Of a stretch of DNA of 42,199 nucleotides, positions 16,844 through 24,046 are shown piece by piece (position 1 is the first letter of the stretch; each line of letters starts with the position of its first letter). Source of the DNA: Streptomyces sp. ISL-11 (GTDB taxonomy: Bacteria > Actinomycetota > Actinomycetes > Streptomycetales > Streptomycetaceae). The notes below the pieces were generated by a model. The model made no database searches. It had not been told where the DNA came from and worked only from the letters and a program-made list of their open reading frames with translations. Location of the stretch: the NCBI RefSeq assembly GCF_018614525.1, contig NZ_JAGGOL010000033.1, positions 1 through 42,199 of the forward strand, given 5' to 3'. A program made the translations under genes and the position numbers.

Positions 16844-17284
16844 ATGACGGACAACTCACCGCAGGGCCGCATGGCGGCGGAGCTGGCGTCGCTGAAGGTC
16901 TTCCGGGGGCGCGTCGACGAGATCATCACGACGCTGGGGGAGTCGGAGGCGGCGCCGACACGTATCACCGAAGGCCGCCTGAACCAGGAGCACTTGGGGA
17001 CGGGCTTCACGGCGGCGAAGGTCTTCTACGACATCTACCACGATGTCCACGCCGACCTGACGACCCTCTCCCAGCTCCTCAACGACCAGATCGAGGCACT
17101 GAGCGTGGCCGTGCGGGACGCACACGGTGGTTACGCCAACACGGACGTGGACGTGCGCGACCGCATGTGGGCGATCCAGAACGAGCTCAAGCGGCACTAC
17201 GACCCGAGCCGCGACCCGGAGGCGAAGCGGGCGAAGACCGAGCACGGTCCGCCCTCCTCCTCCCGCAGTCAGGCCCATATGTGA
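16844..17284 (+). CDS. Esx/PE-like small helical protein, putative type VII secretion substrate
   Basis: The 146-residue product is predicted to be a helical hairpin in residues ~5-95 with a glycine-containing turn (LGTGF, 51-55) in place of a strict WXG. It is followed by YANTD (97-101), which fits the YxxxD/E secretion signal of type VII substrates, and then a hydrophilic tail. The adjacent WXG/PPE-like protein is a plausible heterodimer partner. I chose the ATG at 16844 (GGGGCG upstream) rather than the 21-codon extension, which overlaps the promoter region. Family naming is uncertain; the type VII link rests on motif and neighbours. Confidence 0.6.
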   Translation: MTDNSPQGRMAAELASLKVFRGRVDEIITTLGESEAAPTRITEGRLNQEHLGTGFTAAKVFYDIYHDVHADLTTLSQLLNDQIEALSVAVRDAHGGYANTDVDVRDRMWAIQNELKRHYDPSRDPEAKRAKTEHGPPSSSRSQAHM

Positions 17285-17331
17285 CGTCGCGCCACCACGC
17301 CGCAGCCCCGAACGAAGGACGATGACCCTCC

Positions 17332-18933
17332 ATGGCTGAACCGGCTCCGGACAGGATCGCGCCGGACAGGATCGCCCCGCCGCAGCCCGGCCCACGCCTT
17401 CCTCAAGCCGTCTTCGCGAACGACTTCCACCCCTTCCCGCACGAGCAGCTCCAGGCGATGGTCGAGCACGCGGACGTCCACCGCGTCACGATGACCGAAC
17501 TGCAGCTGCAGGGCGCGGCCCACGCCATCAAGAAGATCGGCGAGGACCTCAAGCGCCATGTGGACCGGGTCCAGTGGGAGGGCGAGGGCGGAACGGCGTT
17601 CCGCAAGTGGGGCGCCACCATGGGCAACCAGGCGATCCTCCTGGGCGAGTACGCCGCGACGGCCGGCATGTGGCTGTCCTTCGCGGCGACGACGCTGGGC
17701 GGCGCCACGCGCATGCCGAAGTTCTCCACGGAGGACAAGGCGGTGGTCGACGCCTACCTGGAACACCACCCGCAGCCGATGGGCAAGATCCCCCCACCGT
17801 TGTCGGTCGCCACCGACCAGGGCCTCTCGCTGCAGGGCCCGACCCAGCGCCAGGCTTTCGACGCCCAGCAGCGCATGGAGAAGGCGCATGCGGAGGCGGC
17901 GGAGCTGATGAAGGCGCTGGCGGAGTCCTATCAGGAGTCGGGGCGGCAGATTACGGCGGCTAAGAGGCCGAACTTTCCGGTGATCCCGCCGGAGGTGGTT
18001 CCGCCCCCGACACGCCCGCGCATTGGATCTGACCATATCCAAACCGGCGGTCCGAGTGGGGCAGAGGGGTACACCGGTAGTCGGGTGGATGGGGATGCGC
18101 CAGGCGTTGTCGCGTCGGTTCCCTCAACGCTGGACAGGGGAGGACCGACAACTGGCCGGGGACCGCACGATCCCAGGGCTCGGGTGCCCGTGCCCGAACA
18201 CCACATCGGCACGGACATTGACAGTGTCGGGCCACTGCCGAGTACTCCGACCGTGCCGTCCGAGAGGCCCTCAGTTGCCCTCCCTGTCGAAGGTGGCCTG
18301 CCTCACGACATTGGTTTGCAGCCACGCCCTGCCCCGTCCTTGCCGCTTCCGGGAGGCACCGGGCCGATCAACGGAAGGCCCGGACTGCCGTCACCCCGTC
18401 CCCTCGGTCCCGATAGACCAGCGCCCATGGGAATGCGCCCCGGCTTGCCCGTCCCCCGAGTGCCGGACACCGGCGTAGTTGGTGGTCGCCCGATGTCTCC
18501 CCGACCGGAGGGGACGAGCGGCTCTCTCCCTCGTGGCACGGTCATTGGTACGGAGCCGAGTCATGGGAAGGGGACCCCACCCATGGCTTACGGTTCTGGC
18601 GCCGGTGGGTTCGGCGGAGCGAACCCAGGCGCCCCGGCGGGCAGCCAACGCGGCCGATACGCTGCTGGGCCTCCAGGAGGCGTTGTTGGTGGGCCTCCCG
18701 GAAGCCGTGGCGGGTCAGCGGCTGCTGCGCCCTTCACACCAGGAGGGTCGGGGCTGGTTCGCGGCAACAACTCTTCCTCGGGGGTCGGTATGCACGGCGT
18801 GCCTCCTGCTACCGGCGGAGCTGCGGCGGCGCCTCAGCGCCGTAGCGGCAGTCGGCGCTCGGATTACTTGGTTGAAGAGGAAGAGACGTGGCGCCAGACG
18901 AACCGTCGCGTGGTTCCGCCTGTCATCGAGTGA
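17332..18933 (+). CDS. large WXG/PPE-like protein with Pro/Gly-rich region and conserved C-terminal tail
   Basis: The 533-residue product has a helical N-terminal domain (~30-210) with the W-x-G turn WEG (82-84) and further helices (QRMEKAHAEAAELMKALAES), a long Pro/Gly-rich presumably extended region (~215-500) and a C-terminal tail SDYLVEEEETWRQTNRRVVP (~510-529). I recall similar DYLVE(D/E)EETW...PPVI(D/E) tails on Streptomyces type VII proteins. The very N-terminus carries a small tandem duplication (PDRIAPDRIAP). From about base 17930 the codon use becomes less GC-biased, unlike the first 600 bases. The ATG at 17332 lies 47 bases after the preceding gene and 26 bases separate it from the mycosin gene. 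Probably an exported or cell-surface T7S substrate. Confidence 0.65.
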   Translation: MAEPAPDRIAPDRIAPPQPGPRLPQAVFANDFHPFPHEQLQAMVEHADVHRVTMTELQLQGAAHAIKKIGEDLKRHVDRVQWEGEGGTAFRKWGATMGNQAILLGEYAATAGMWLSFAATTLGGATRMPKFSTEDKAVVDAYLEHHPQPMGKIPPPLSVATDQGLSLQGPTQRQAFDAQQRMEKAHAEAAELMKALAESYQESGRQITAAKRPNFPVIPPEVVPPPTRPRIGSDHIQTGGPSGAEGYTGSRVDGDAPGVVASVPSTLDRGGPTTGRGPHDPRARVPVPEHHIGTDIDSVGPLPSTPTVPSERPSVALPVEGGLPHDIGLQPRPAPSLPLPGGTGPINGRPGLPSPRPLGPDRPAPMGMRPGLPVPRVPDTGVVGGRPMSPRPEGTSGSLPRGTVIGTEPSHGKGTPPMAYGSGAGGFGGANPGAPAGSQRGRYAAGPPGGVVGGPPGSRGGSAAAAPFTPGGSGLVRGNNSSSGVGMHGVPPATGGAAAAPQRRSGSRRSDYLVEEEETWRQTNRRVVPPVIE

Positions 18934-18959
18934 TGTCACTCCCTTCAAGAGGAAAGAAC

Positions 18960-20174
18960 ATGGGCGCCAGCGCAGAACGACGACGTACGTGGAGAGTGCG
19001 AGGGGTGGCCGGCGCCCTGGGGCTGTTGTTGACGGGAACAGCAGCCCCATTGGCGCATGCCGACACTGTTCGCTCGCAGCAGTGGTACCTCGATGCCATG
19101 CACGCGGACGAGATGTGGGAAGTCAGTACCGGAAGAGGCATCACTGTCGCTGTCATCGACACGGGCGTGGATGCCACATTGCCTGATCTCGACGGACAGG
19201 TGCTCGAGGGGAAGGACTTCACAGGGCAGGGAGGCGACGCACACACCGATTCCTTCCAGCACGGCACGACCATCGCGGCGCTCATCGCGGGCAGCGGCAA
19301 GCGCTCGGACCGGGATGGATCCTTCGGACTTGCACCTGGCACCAAAATCCTGCCGCTACGGGTGACCGATGGCTCGGAAGCGAAGAATGAAGCCGAGGCC
19401 GCTCGGGGCTTCTCGGCTACGGTCAGCGCTGCTATTCGGTACGCCGCCGACTCAGACGCAAAGATTCTCAATATTTCGATGGGGCAGGAATCGGACAGTA
19501 AGGAAATCTCGGAAGCCGTTCGATACGCGCTCGCAAAGGGAAAGCTCATCTTTGCGGCTGTCGGGAACGGCGGCGAGAAGGGCAACGCTGCCGAGTACCC
19601 GGCCGCTTCACCGGGGGTTGTGGGCGTGTCCGCGATCAGTAGGGACGGTACGTCGACCAAGGAGTCCCAGTCCGGCCCCCAAGTAGACCTTGCCGCCCCT
19701 GGCGAAGAAATCGTCTCAGCGTGCGCAGGCGGCAGCGAACTGTGCAGAAGTCATGGCACCAGCGCGGCCACCGCCCTCGCCTCCGCCTCCGCCGCCCTCA
19801 TCTGGTCCGTGCACCCCAACTGGACCGCCAACCAGGTGACCCGCGTGCTCATCAACACCGCCGGCGGTGCCACGACCGGCGAGAAGCGCACGGACTCCAT
19901 CGGTTACGGCGCCGTCCGCCCCCGCATCGCTCTGAAGGACCCGGGCGACCCGGGCCCGGCGAACGTGAACCCGCTTCCCGGCTCGCCCACCGAGGCTGAC
20001 AACTCACCGAATCCGACCCCGTCCAAGCCCACGGGCGCCATGCCGCCGCGCGAAGAGTCGGCTTCCAACGCGGGCAAGGCCCTCATGTGGACCGGCATCG
20101 GCCTAGGCGTAGCCGCGGCGGCCGCCGCGGGAATCGCCGTCCCGGTAGTCATCACCCGCCGCCGCCGAGCCTGA
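18960..20174 (+). CDS. mycosin-type subtilisin protease, type VII secretion-associated (MycP-like)
   Basis: This 404-residue S8 serine protease is predicted to be anchored in the membrane with its catalytic domain outside. It has a signal sequence (residues ~12-34, ending AHA), the triad Asp67 (VIDTGVD), His101 (QHGTT) and Ser268 (HGTSAA), the oxyanion Asn203 (VGNGG), a likely Cys255-Cys262 disulfide, a Pro-rich linker and a C-terminal membrane helix (~374-398) followed by RRRRA. This layout is that of mycosins, which act with ESX/type VII systems. The ATG at 18960 has AGAGGAAAG upstream. The first ~780 bases have lower GC (31 of 60 bases in 19441-19500 by my count) than the last ~430, a visible mosaic. 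Confidence 0.9.
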   Translation: MGASAERRRTWRVRGVAGALGLLLTGTAAPLAHADTVRSQQWYLDAMHADEMWEVSTGRGITVAVIDTGVDATLPDLDGQVLEGKDFTGQGGDAHTDSFQHGTTIAALIAGSGKRSDRDGSFGLAPGTKILPLRVTDGSEAKNEAEAARGFSATVSAAIRYAADSDAKILNISMGQESDSKEISEAVRYALAKGKLIFAAVGNGGEKGNAAEYPAASPGVVGVSAISRDGTSTKESQSGPQVDLAAPGEEIVSACAGGSELCRSHGTSAATALASASAALIWSVHPNWTANQVTRVLINTAGGATTGEKRTDSIGYGAVRPRIALKDPGDPGPANVNPLPGSPTEADNSPNPTPSKPTGAMPPREESASNAGKALMWTGIGLGVAAAAAAGIAVPVVITRRRRA

Positions 20175-20206
20175 CCCCACCTCACCTCACCAGGAGACAC
20201 TTCGCG

Positions 20207-20305
20207 ATGACGCTTGCCCAATTCCAGCCGGAGGCTGGAACGCACCTGGCATCTGCCGGATCCGGCCCTAATGGAGGAGGCGGTACCGAGGCTCGCGGAT
20301 TTTAG
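20207..20305 (+). pseudogene. 32-codon ORF after the mycosin gene, possible truncated remnant
   Basis: A short frame begins MTLAQFQPEAG with a good ribosome site (CAGGAGAC, 20191-20198) placed as for a real gene, but ends after 32 codons exactly where the minus-strand DUF397 gene ends (the stop codons overlap). It may be the 5' stub of a lost T7S gene cut by insertion of the following locus, or a genuine micro-ORF. No homology is recognisable. Confidence 0.35.
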
Positions 20306-20517
20306 GTCTGGAAGAGGCGTTCTTCCAGCCGGTGGTCGAGCTCGCCGCGCTTCGCGGCGCTGATGAGATTGCGCAGGCCCTCGCGGGTGGTGGTGACGAG
20401 TTCGTGCGGGCGGGCGGTTTCTCTGAGTACAGAGGTGCCGTCGGGGCAGTGACCGATCTGGAGGCACGCGTTGCCGCCGCCACCGCAGACTGGTTCCTGC
20501 CACTGGATCTCGGACAT
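20302..20517 (-). CDS. DUF397-type small protein, copy 1
   Basis: The 71-residue protein starts MSEIQWQEPVCGGGGNACLQ and fits the DUF397 pattern: an N-terminal W, a Cys pair around a Gly/Asn turn (C-x6-C), a TSVLRE strand and a C-terminal helix ending in GELDHR. DUF397 proteins accompany XRE-DUF5753 regulators in Streptomyces (WhiJ and Scr-type loci), where they modulate or neutralise the regulator. AAGGGA lies upstream of the ATG. It is a close paralogue of the next gene, about two thirds identical by eye. Confidence 0.8.
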   Translation of the reverse strand: MSEIQWQEPVCGGGGNACLQIGHCPDGTSVLRETARPHELVTTTREGLRNLISAAKRGELDHRLEERLFQT

Positions 20518-20613
20518 GGCGTGTGTCCCTTCAGAGCTGCTGGGCGATTCCGTTGTTGAAGTGCCGTGATGCGTTCTCGCCGAAGCGCAGTCTTCAGCCC
20601 GTCAAGCAGTACC

Positions 20614-20811
20614 TCAAACCAAATGGTCGAGCTCGCCGCGCTTGGCCGCTTCGATGAAGTAGGCCAAGCCCTCGCGGGTGGTGGTTACCATTTCGCTCGG
20701 GTGGGCCGTCTCGCGAAGTATCGGGGTGCCATCTGCCGTGTGGCCGATCTGTATGCAGGTGTTTCCACCGTTCCCGCCGCACAACGGCTCCTGCCAGCGG
20801 ATCTCGCTCAT
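20614..20811 (-). CDS. DUF397-type small protein, copy 2
   Basis: The 65-residue product (MSEIRWQEPLCGGNGGNTCI...) shares the same Cys spacing, HP(S)EMVTTTREGL and AAKRGELDH segments with copy 1, so the pair arose by tandem duplication. It is shorter at the C-terminus. The ATG at 20811 follows the XRE gene by 13 bases (GAAGGTGAG upstream), so it is probably cotranscribed with it, and then copy 1. Confidence 0.82.
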   Translation of the reverse strand: MSEIRWQEPLCGGNGGNTCIQIGHTADGTPILRETAHPSEMVTTTREGLAYFIEAAKRGELDHLV

Positions 20812-20824
20812 CTTGTTCTCACCT

Positions 20825-21682
20825 TCAGAGTTTTTGGGCGATGCCATGGATGAGATCGCGCGTCTTGTTCTCGGGCAGGCACAAGGCCTCCATCTTGTCG
20901 AGCAGGGCTCGGTAGTCCGCCAGATCCGTGTGGGAGTCGATGAAGGTAGAGCCGTGGAAGCTGTCCAGCTGGACCGTGTCCAGCTGGGGGACCGGGCCGT
21001 TGGCGTAGAAGATGGGCTGGCCGGGGCCGGCGAAGCCATCGGCGCCGAAGGGGATGGCGCGGATGGTGACGTTGTTGTCCCGCTCGCTTATGTCGAGGAG
21101 GTGATTCAACTGCTCCCGAGCGACCTTGGGTCCGCCGAACTGGATATGCAGGGCAGCCTCGTGGACGATCGCGGTGTACTTCGGTGGATTCCTTCGGAGG
21201 GTGAGGACCTCCTGGCGACGCATGCGATGCATGGCCCGTAGCTCGACTTCGTCACGGGCCAGGGGGAGCAGTGAGCTTTCGAAGACCGCCCGTGCGTGTT
21301 CGGCAGTCTGAAGCAGGCCCGGGATGTGCACCATGACGAACATCCGCATTGCGGTGGCGTGGTGCTCCAATTCGGCCACGTCCAAGAAGGCCGGTGGCAG
21401 CAACTCTCGGTAGGACTCCCACCAATGGTTGCCGCGCTCCTTGGTGATGTCGACCAGCGCTTCGACCAGCTGAGTATCTGTGCAGCCGTAGTTTGTCGCG
21501 AGCGTGCGCACCCGCTCCGGGCTGGTCCTGAACCGGCCGGCCTCGATGTTCGGGATGCGCGTGCGGTTGACGCCGAGGAGGGCGGCGGCCTCCTGTGTCG
21601 AGATCCCTGCGGCCTCCCTGAGCTTGCGCAGCTCAGCACCGAGGCGGCGTTGACGAACAGTAGGGGTGCTGATTGGCGGCAT
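20825..21682 (-). CDS. XRE-family regulator with DUF5753 domain (WhiJ/Scr-like)
   Basis: The 285-residue protein has an N-terminal helix-turn-helix (residues ~10-65, RLGAELRKLREAAGISTQEA...NRTRIPNIEAGR) and a C-terminal DUF5753 domain containing MVHIPGLLQTAEHARAVFES. Proteins of this architecture regulate development and antibiotic genes in Streptomyces with a partner DUF397 protein encoded next door, as here. I chose the ATG at 21682; the open frame continues 93 codons upstream through the intergenic region without support. Two palindromes 11-42 bases upstream of the start may be its own operator. It is divergent from the HATPase-like gene. Confidence 0.9.
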   Translation of the reverse strand: MPPISTPTVRQRRLGAELRKLREAAGISTQEAAALLGVNRTRIPNIEAGRFRTSPERVRTLATNYGCTDTQLVEALVDITKERGNHWWESYRELLPPAFLDVAELEHHATAMRMFVMVHIPGLLQTAEHARAVFESSLLPLARDEVELRAMHRMRRQEVLTLRRNPPKYTAIVHEAALHIQFGGPKVAREQLNHLLDISERDNNVTIRAIPFGADGFAGPGQPIFYANGPVPQLDTVQLDSFHGSTFIDSHTDLADYRALLDKMEALCLPENKTRDLIHGIAQKL

Positions 21683-21692
21683 GTCACCTCTC

Positions 21693-21724
21693 TCCGTACG
21701 GACACAGTGTGCCTGCGCGCAGGC
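21693..21724. promoter_or_regulatory. paired palindromes upstream of the XRE gene, candidate autoregulatory operator
   Basis: TCCGTACGGA (21693-21702) and the 14-base perfect palindrome GCCTGCGCGCAGGC (21711-21724) have centres exactly 20 bases apart, about two helical turns, in the divergent promoter region between the XRE and HATPase-like genes. Confidence 0.4.
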
Positions 21725-21950
21725 GGTCGATCCATCGTGGAGCACGGTTCTCCGAACACCTGGGACGGTACTCCGCTGATGCGCTACCTTCGGTATCGCT
21801 TCGCTCACACGCCGTGGCGCCGGAAGTGCACCGCGCGAGCATGCCCACCTTCCCTGGGGTGAGGTGTGTCCGCGCCCAGGGAGGCAGGCCACCGGTTCCT
21901 GTCCGCGTGCGAGAACTCCCCCACCCGCGAAAGCGCTTGGAGTTGACCGC

Positions 21951-22436
21951 GTGAACAACAACCCACCCTGTCTGCCCGACGCCGTGCCAGCCGCTCAGCT
22001 CGTGCCGGGCCCGGCGAACCTCGACTACTCCTTCGGGCTGCCCGACAGCTCGTACTGCCTGTCCATGACCCGGAGCGTGGTACGGCGCCTGCTCTCCGGC
22101 CACGGGCTCGCCCACATGGCTGAACTCGGCACGCTGGCCGCGTCCGAACTACTGGCGAATGCCTACCTGTTCACGCCGGGCCATGGCGTGAGCCTCTCCG
22201 TGCGGTGGCGGTTCGGCGTGCTGCGGTTGACCGTGTTCGACCGGCACCCGGCGCACGCGGAGGGCGGCGACAAAGCCTGCCGGGAACGGCGGCGGGAAGC
22301 GCTGTCCATGCTCGACGCTGTCATCGACGCCTGCGGTGGCCTCTGCGGCCTGGACGAGGCCGGTGCGCCGCTGGGCGGCTGCAAGATGTGGGTGGTCATC
22401 TCGCGGGAGGCGGCGCTGAACTATGCCCGGCTCTGA
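21951..22436 (+). CDS. HATPase/RsbW-like protein of the WhiJ-type locus, degenerate
   Basis: The 161-residue product resembles the short anti-sigma-factor-like ATPases of Streptomyces: residues ~45-70 match the first helix region, ELLANAYLFTP is an altered N-box (usual form ELVTNAxRH), and GGCKMWVVIS ends the domain. The G-box is not recognisable (DRHPAHAE where DxG is expected), so ATP binding is uncertain. The GTG at 21951 has TTGGAG eight bases upstream. It is divergent from the XRE gene and overlaps the next small gene. Such ATPases are a usual third member of WhiJ-type loci. Confidence 0.7.
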   Translation: MNNNPPCLPDAVPAAQLVPGPANLDYSFGLPDSSYCLSMTRSVVRRLLSGHGLAHMAELGTLAASELLANAYLFTPGHGVSLSVRWRFGVLRLTVFDRHPAHAEGGDKACRERRREALSMLDAVIDACGGLCGLDEAGAPLGGCKMWVVISREAALNYARL

Positions 22437-22614
22437 GACCGCACACGCCGTTTGTCTGGCGTTGCGGAAGGAGCTGCGACGTCACGGCATTCGCTTGCCG
22501 TCTCTCCGGGTGGAGCATGCCGCCACCGGCGGCGAACTCGTCCAGCTGGGTGGAGCACGGCCGGAAGTGGTGGGACGCCTCGTGGCGGCGCTGATGGCCG
22601 CCTCGGCGGACTGA
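22423..22614 (+). CDS. hypothetical 63-residue protein coupled to the HATPase-like gene
   Basis: The ATG lies inside the end of the preceding gene (14-base overlap), suggesting translational coupling. The product has an N-terminal amphipathic helix (AHAVCLALRKELRRHG), a middle strand pair and a C-terminal helix (EVVGRLVAALMAAS). I recognise no family. GC-rich codon use is consistent with a real gene. Confidence 0.55.
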   Translation: MPGSETAHAVCLALRKELRRHGIRLPSLRVEHAATGGELVQLGGARPEVVGRLVAALMAASAD

Positions 22615-22663
22615 GCTCGTGCCCCTCTCCGCTCTGAACCGCCCTCTCCCGCAGTATGTGGAG

Positions 22664-22681
22664 GGGGCGGGTAAGCGCCCC
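22664..22681 (+). terminator. weak hairpin after the small gene
   Basis: GGGGCG (22664-22669) pairs with CGCCCC (22676-22681) around a six-base loop. A second short hairpin GCGAGC/GCTCGC is at 22798-22813. Both are possible terminators of the convergent genes; the rest of 22615-22904 shows nothing else. Confidence 0.3.
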
Positions 22682-22904
22682 GATGTTCCCAGCGACGAAC
22701 CCGGCATTCGCCGTTTGGCCGGCACGGTCCACCAGGCCGCCCTCGTCCGGCCGATCATGAGCGGAGCCCATGGCGACCGCTGGGGCGGTGCTGGTACGCG
22801 AGCGGTCGCTCGCGGCTGCCGGGAAAGTTTTCGCACGCCGGACTCAAGGGATGCGCCGGCGCGGCGGAGGGTCGAACAGGTCGCGGCTCGCCCGGCCGTT
22901 GGTC

Positions 22905-23723
22905 TCAGTCCTGGTGGACGAGCGCAGGGCCGCCGAGCGTGCGCATGTCGTAGGGGTGGAGCCAGGGGCCCCAGCCGTCGGCCTCGATCGCGTCGATCGC
23001 GTCGATCGCGATCAGTGCGTCGGATGCGTTCTTGCAGCGGGGGTGCCGCGCGGCGAAGGACGCTATGCGGGTGCGTAGGCTGGGCAGCCAGGCGGCGATG
23101 AGCTGCGGGTCGCCGTCGTACCACCCGTTGAACTCCAGGTCTCCCCAAAGGAGGTCGGTGGCCCAGCCGAAGGCGAGGCGGACCACGCCGGCGTCCGCTT
23201 CGGGACCGGCGAGCCTGGCGATGTGTTCCAGCCACGGCTCCAGGTCACCTGTCGCATGGGCGATTCCCTCGGTCAGATCGGTGATATCCCAGTCCGGCCG
23301 GCCGTCGGTCACGGCGATGTGCAGCAGCGCCCGGAAGGCCCGTTCGACCGCGGCGCGCTCGGCCGCGGGCCAGTCCGCGAGCCGGGCACCCTGGAGGCCG
23401 AGGCGCCCCATCTCCTCCGACGGGTCGGGACAGTTCCCGTCCGGGCCCCAGCGGCGCAAGGCCCGAGGGATGAAGCGGCGCCACAGGACGGGGTACTGGT
23501 CCTCGTTCCAGTGGCTGGCGACCTCGCGCATGAAGTGCCCGAGGAGATCGTCGGGCACATCGGCGGGGTCACCGCCGAGAACGCGGAGCTCCGACTCCGG
23601 AGTGCAGAACGTGCACCCGCCGACCGGACGGTCGAGCCCGGGTGGCGATGCGAAGACCTCGTCCACCTCGGCGAGCGCGTCGCGCCACATCGAGTAGGGG
23701 TCGAGTGCGAGGGGGTCGGACAT
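22905..23723 (-). CDS. hypothetical protein, Trp/Asp-rich, 272 residues
   Basis: I do not recognise a family. The protein is soluble (no signal or membrane segment), acidic and rich in Trp, Asp and Ala. It has a central helical stretch (AERAAVERAFRALLHIAVTD) and a Cys pair near the N-terminus (GGCTFCTPESEL). Near the end a triple repeat of GTCGATCGC-like DNA encodes AIDAIDAIE. The ATG at 23723 has GCAGG upstream; the open frame extends through the tRNA gene and is not used there. It might respond to or act with the neighbouring WhiJ-type locus, but there is no direct evidence. Confidence 0.6.
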   Translation of the reverse strand: MSDPLALDPYSMWRDALAEVDEVFASPPGLDRPVGGCTFCTPESELRVLGGDPADVPDDLLGHFMREVASHWNEDQYPVLWRRFIPRALRRWGPDGNCPDPSEEMGRLGLQGARLADWPAAERAAVERAFRALLHIAVTDGRPDWDITDLTEGIAHATGDLEPWLEHIARLAGPEADAGVVRLAFGWATDLLWGDLEFNGWYDGDPQLIAAWLPSLRTRIASFAARHPRCKNASDALIAIDAIDAIEADGWGPWLHPYDMRTLGGPALVHQD

Positions 23724-23867
23724 GCCGGGACCTGCCAGGGAACTCCGCGCGGCCGACACCGGCGAAGAGCGCGACGTTACCAGCAGGCCGGTGGCGACAG
23801 GCCCTGGACCCCACGAACAGTCGGTCATGCCAAGAAGCTGGCCGTCCGGGACCGTGATCTCGTTCAG

Positions 23868-23939
23868 AGGCCGTGGCGGGAATCGAACCCGCGTAACTCG
23901 CTTTGCAGGCGAGTCCCTCAACCACTCGGGCACACGGCC
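23868..23939 (-). tRNA. tRNA-Cys (anticodon GCA)
   Basis: Reading the minus strand, the acceptor stem GGCCGTG/CACGGCC, a D-arm CCC...GGG, the anticodon stem CTCGC/GCGAG with loop CTGCAAA (GCA), and a T-arm GCGGG-TTCGATT-CCCGC fold as a complete cloverleaf of 72 bases ending in discriminator U, as expected for tRNA-Cys. CCA is not encoded. Confidence 0.97.
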
Positions 23940-24046
23940 AAGTCCGTGCCTTCCCTCATGACTTTAGGAGGCATCCCGAGCCCGCTCAACGCTTTCCGCC
24001 GCGCCGCCATGCGACCGACATGCCGCGTTCACGAGAGACACGAGGG

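Noticed and set aside
18023..19186. Alternative plus-strand frames inside the WXG/PPE-like and mycosin genes
   Set aside because: The main frames keep the WXG domain, the conserved tail and the complete protease triad; the others are out-of-frame shadows made longer by the lower GC of this segment.
22619..23101. Plus-strand frame after the 63-residue gene
   Set aside because: Arg/Gly-rich, antisense to the end of the hypothetical gene, and without a plausible initiation signal.
23724..23933. N-terminal extension of the minus-strand hypothetical protein
   Set aside because: The extension runs through the tRNA-Cys gene; its apparent peptide is a translated tRNA.
23868..23939. tRNA-Cys as an attachment site of an integrated element
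   Set aside because: No second copy of the tRNA 3' end was seen within the window, and there is no integrase or replication gene.
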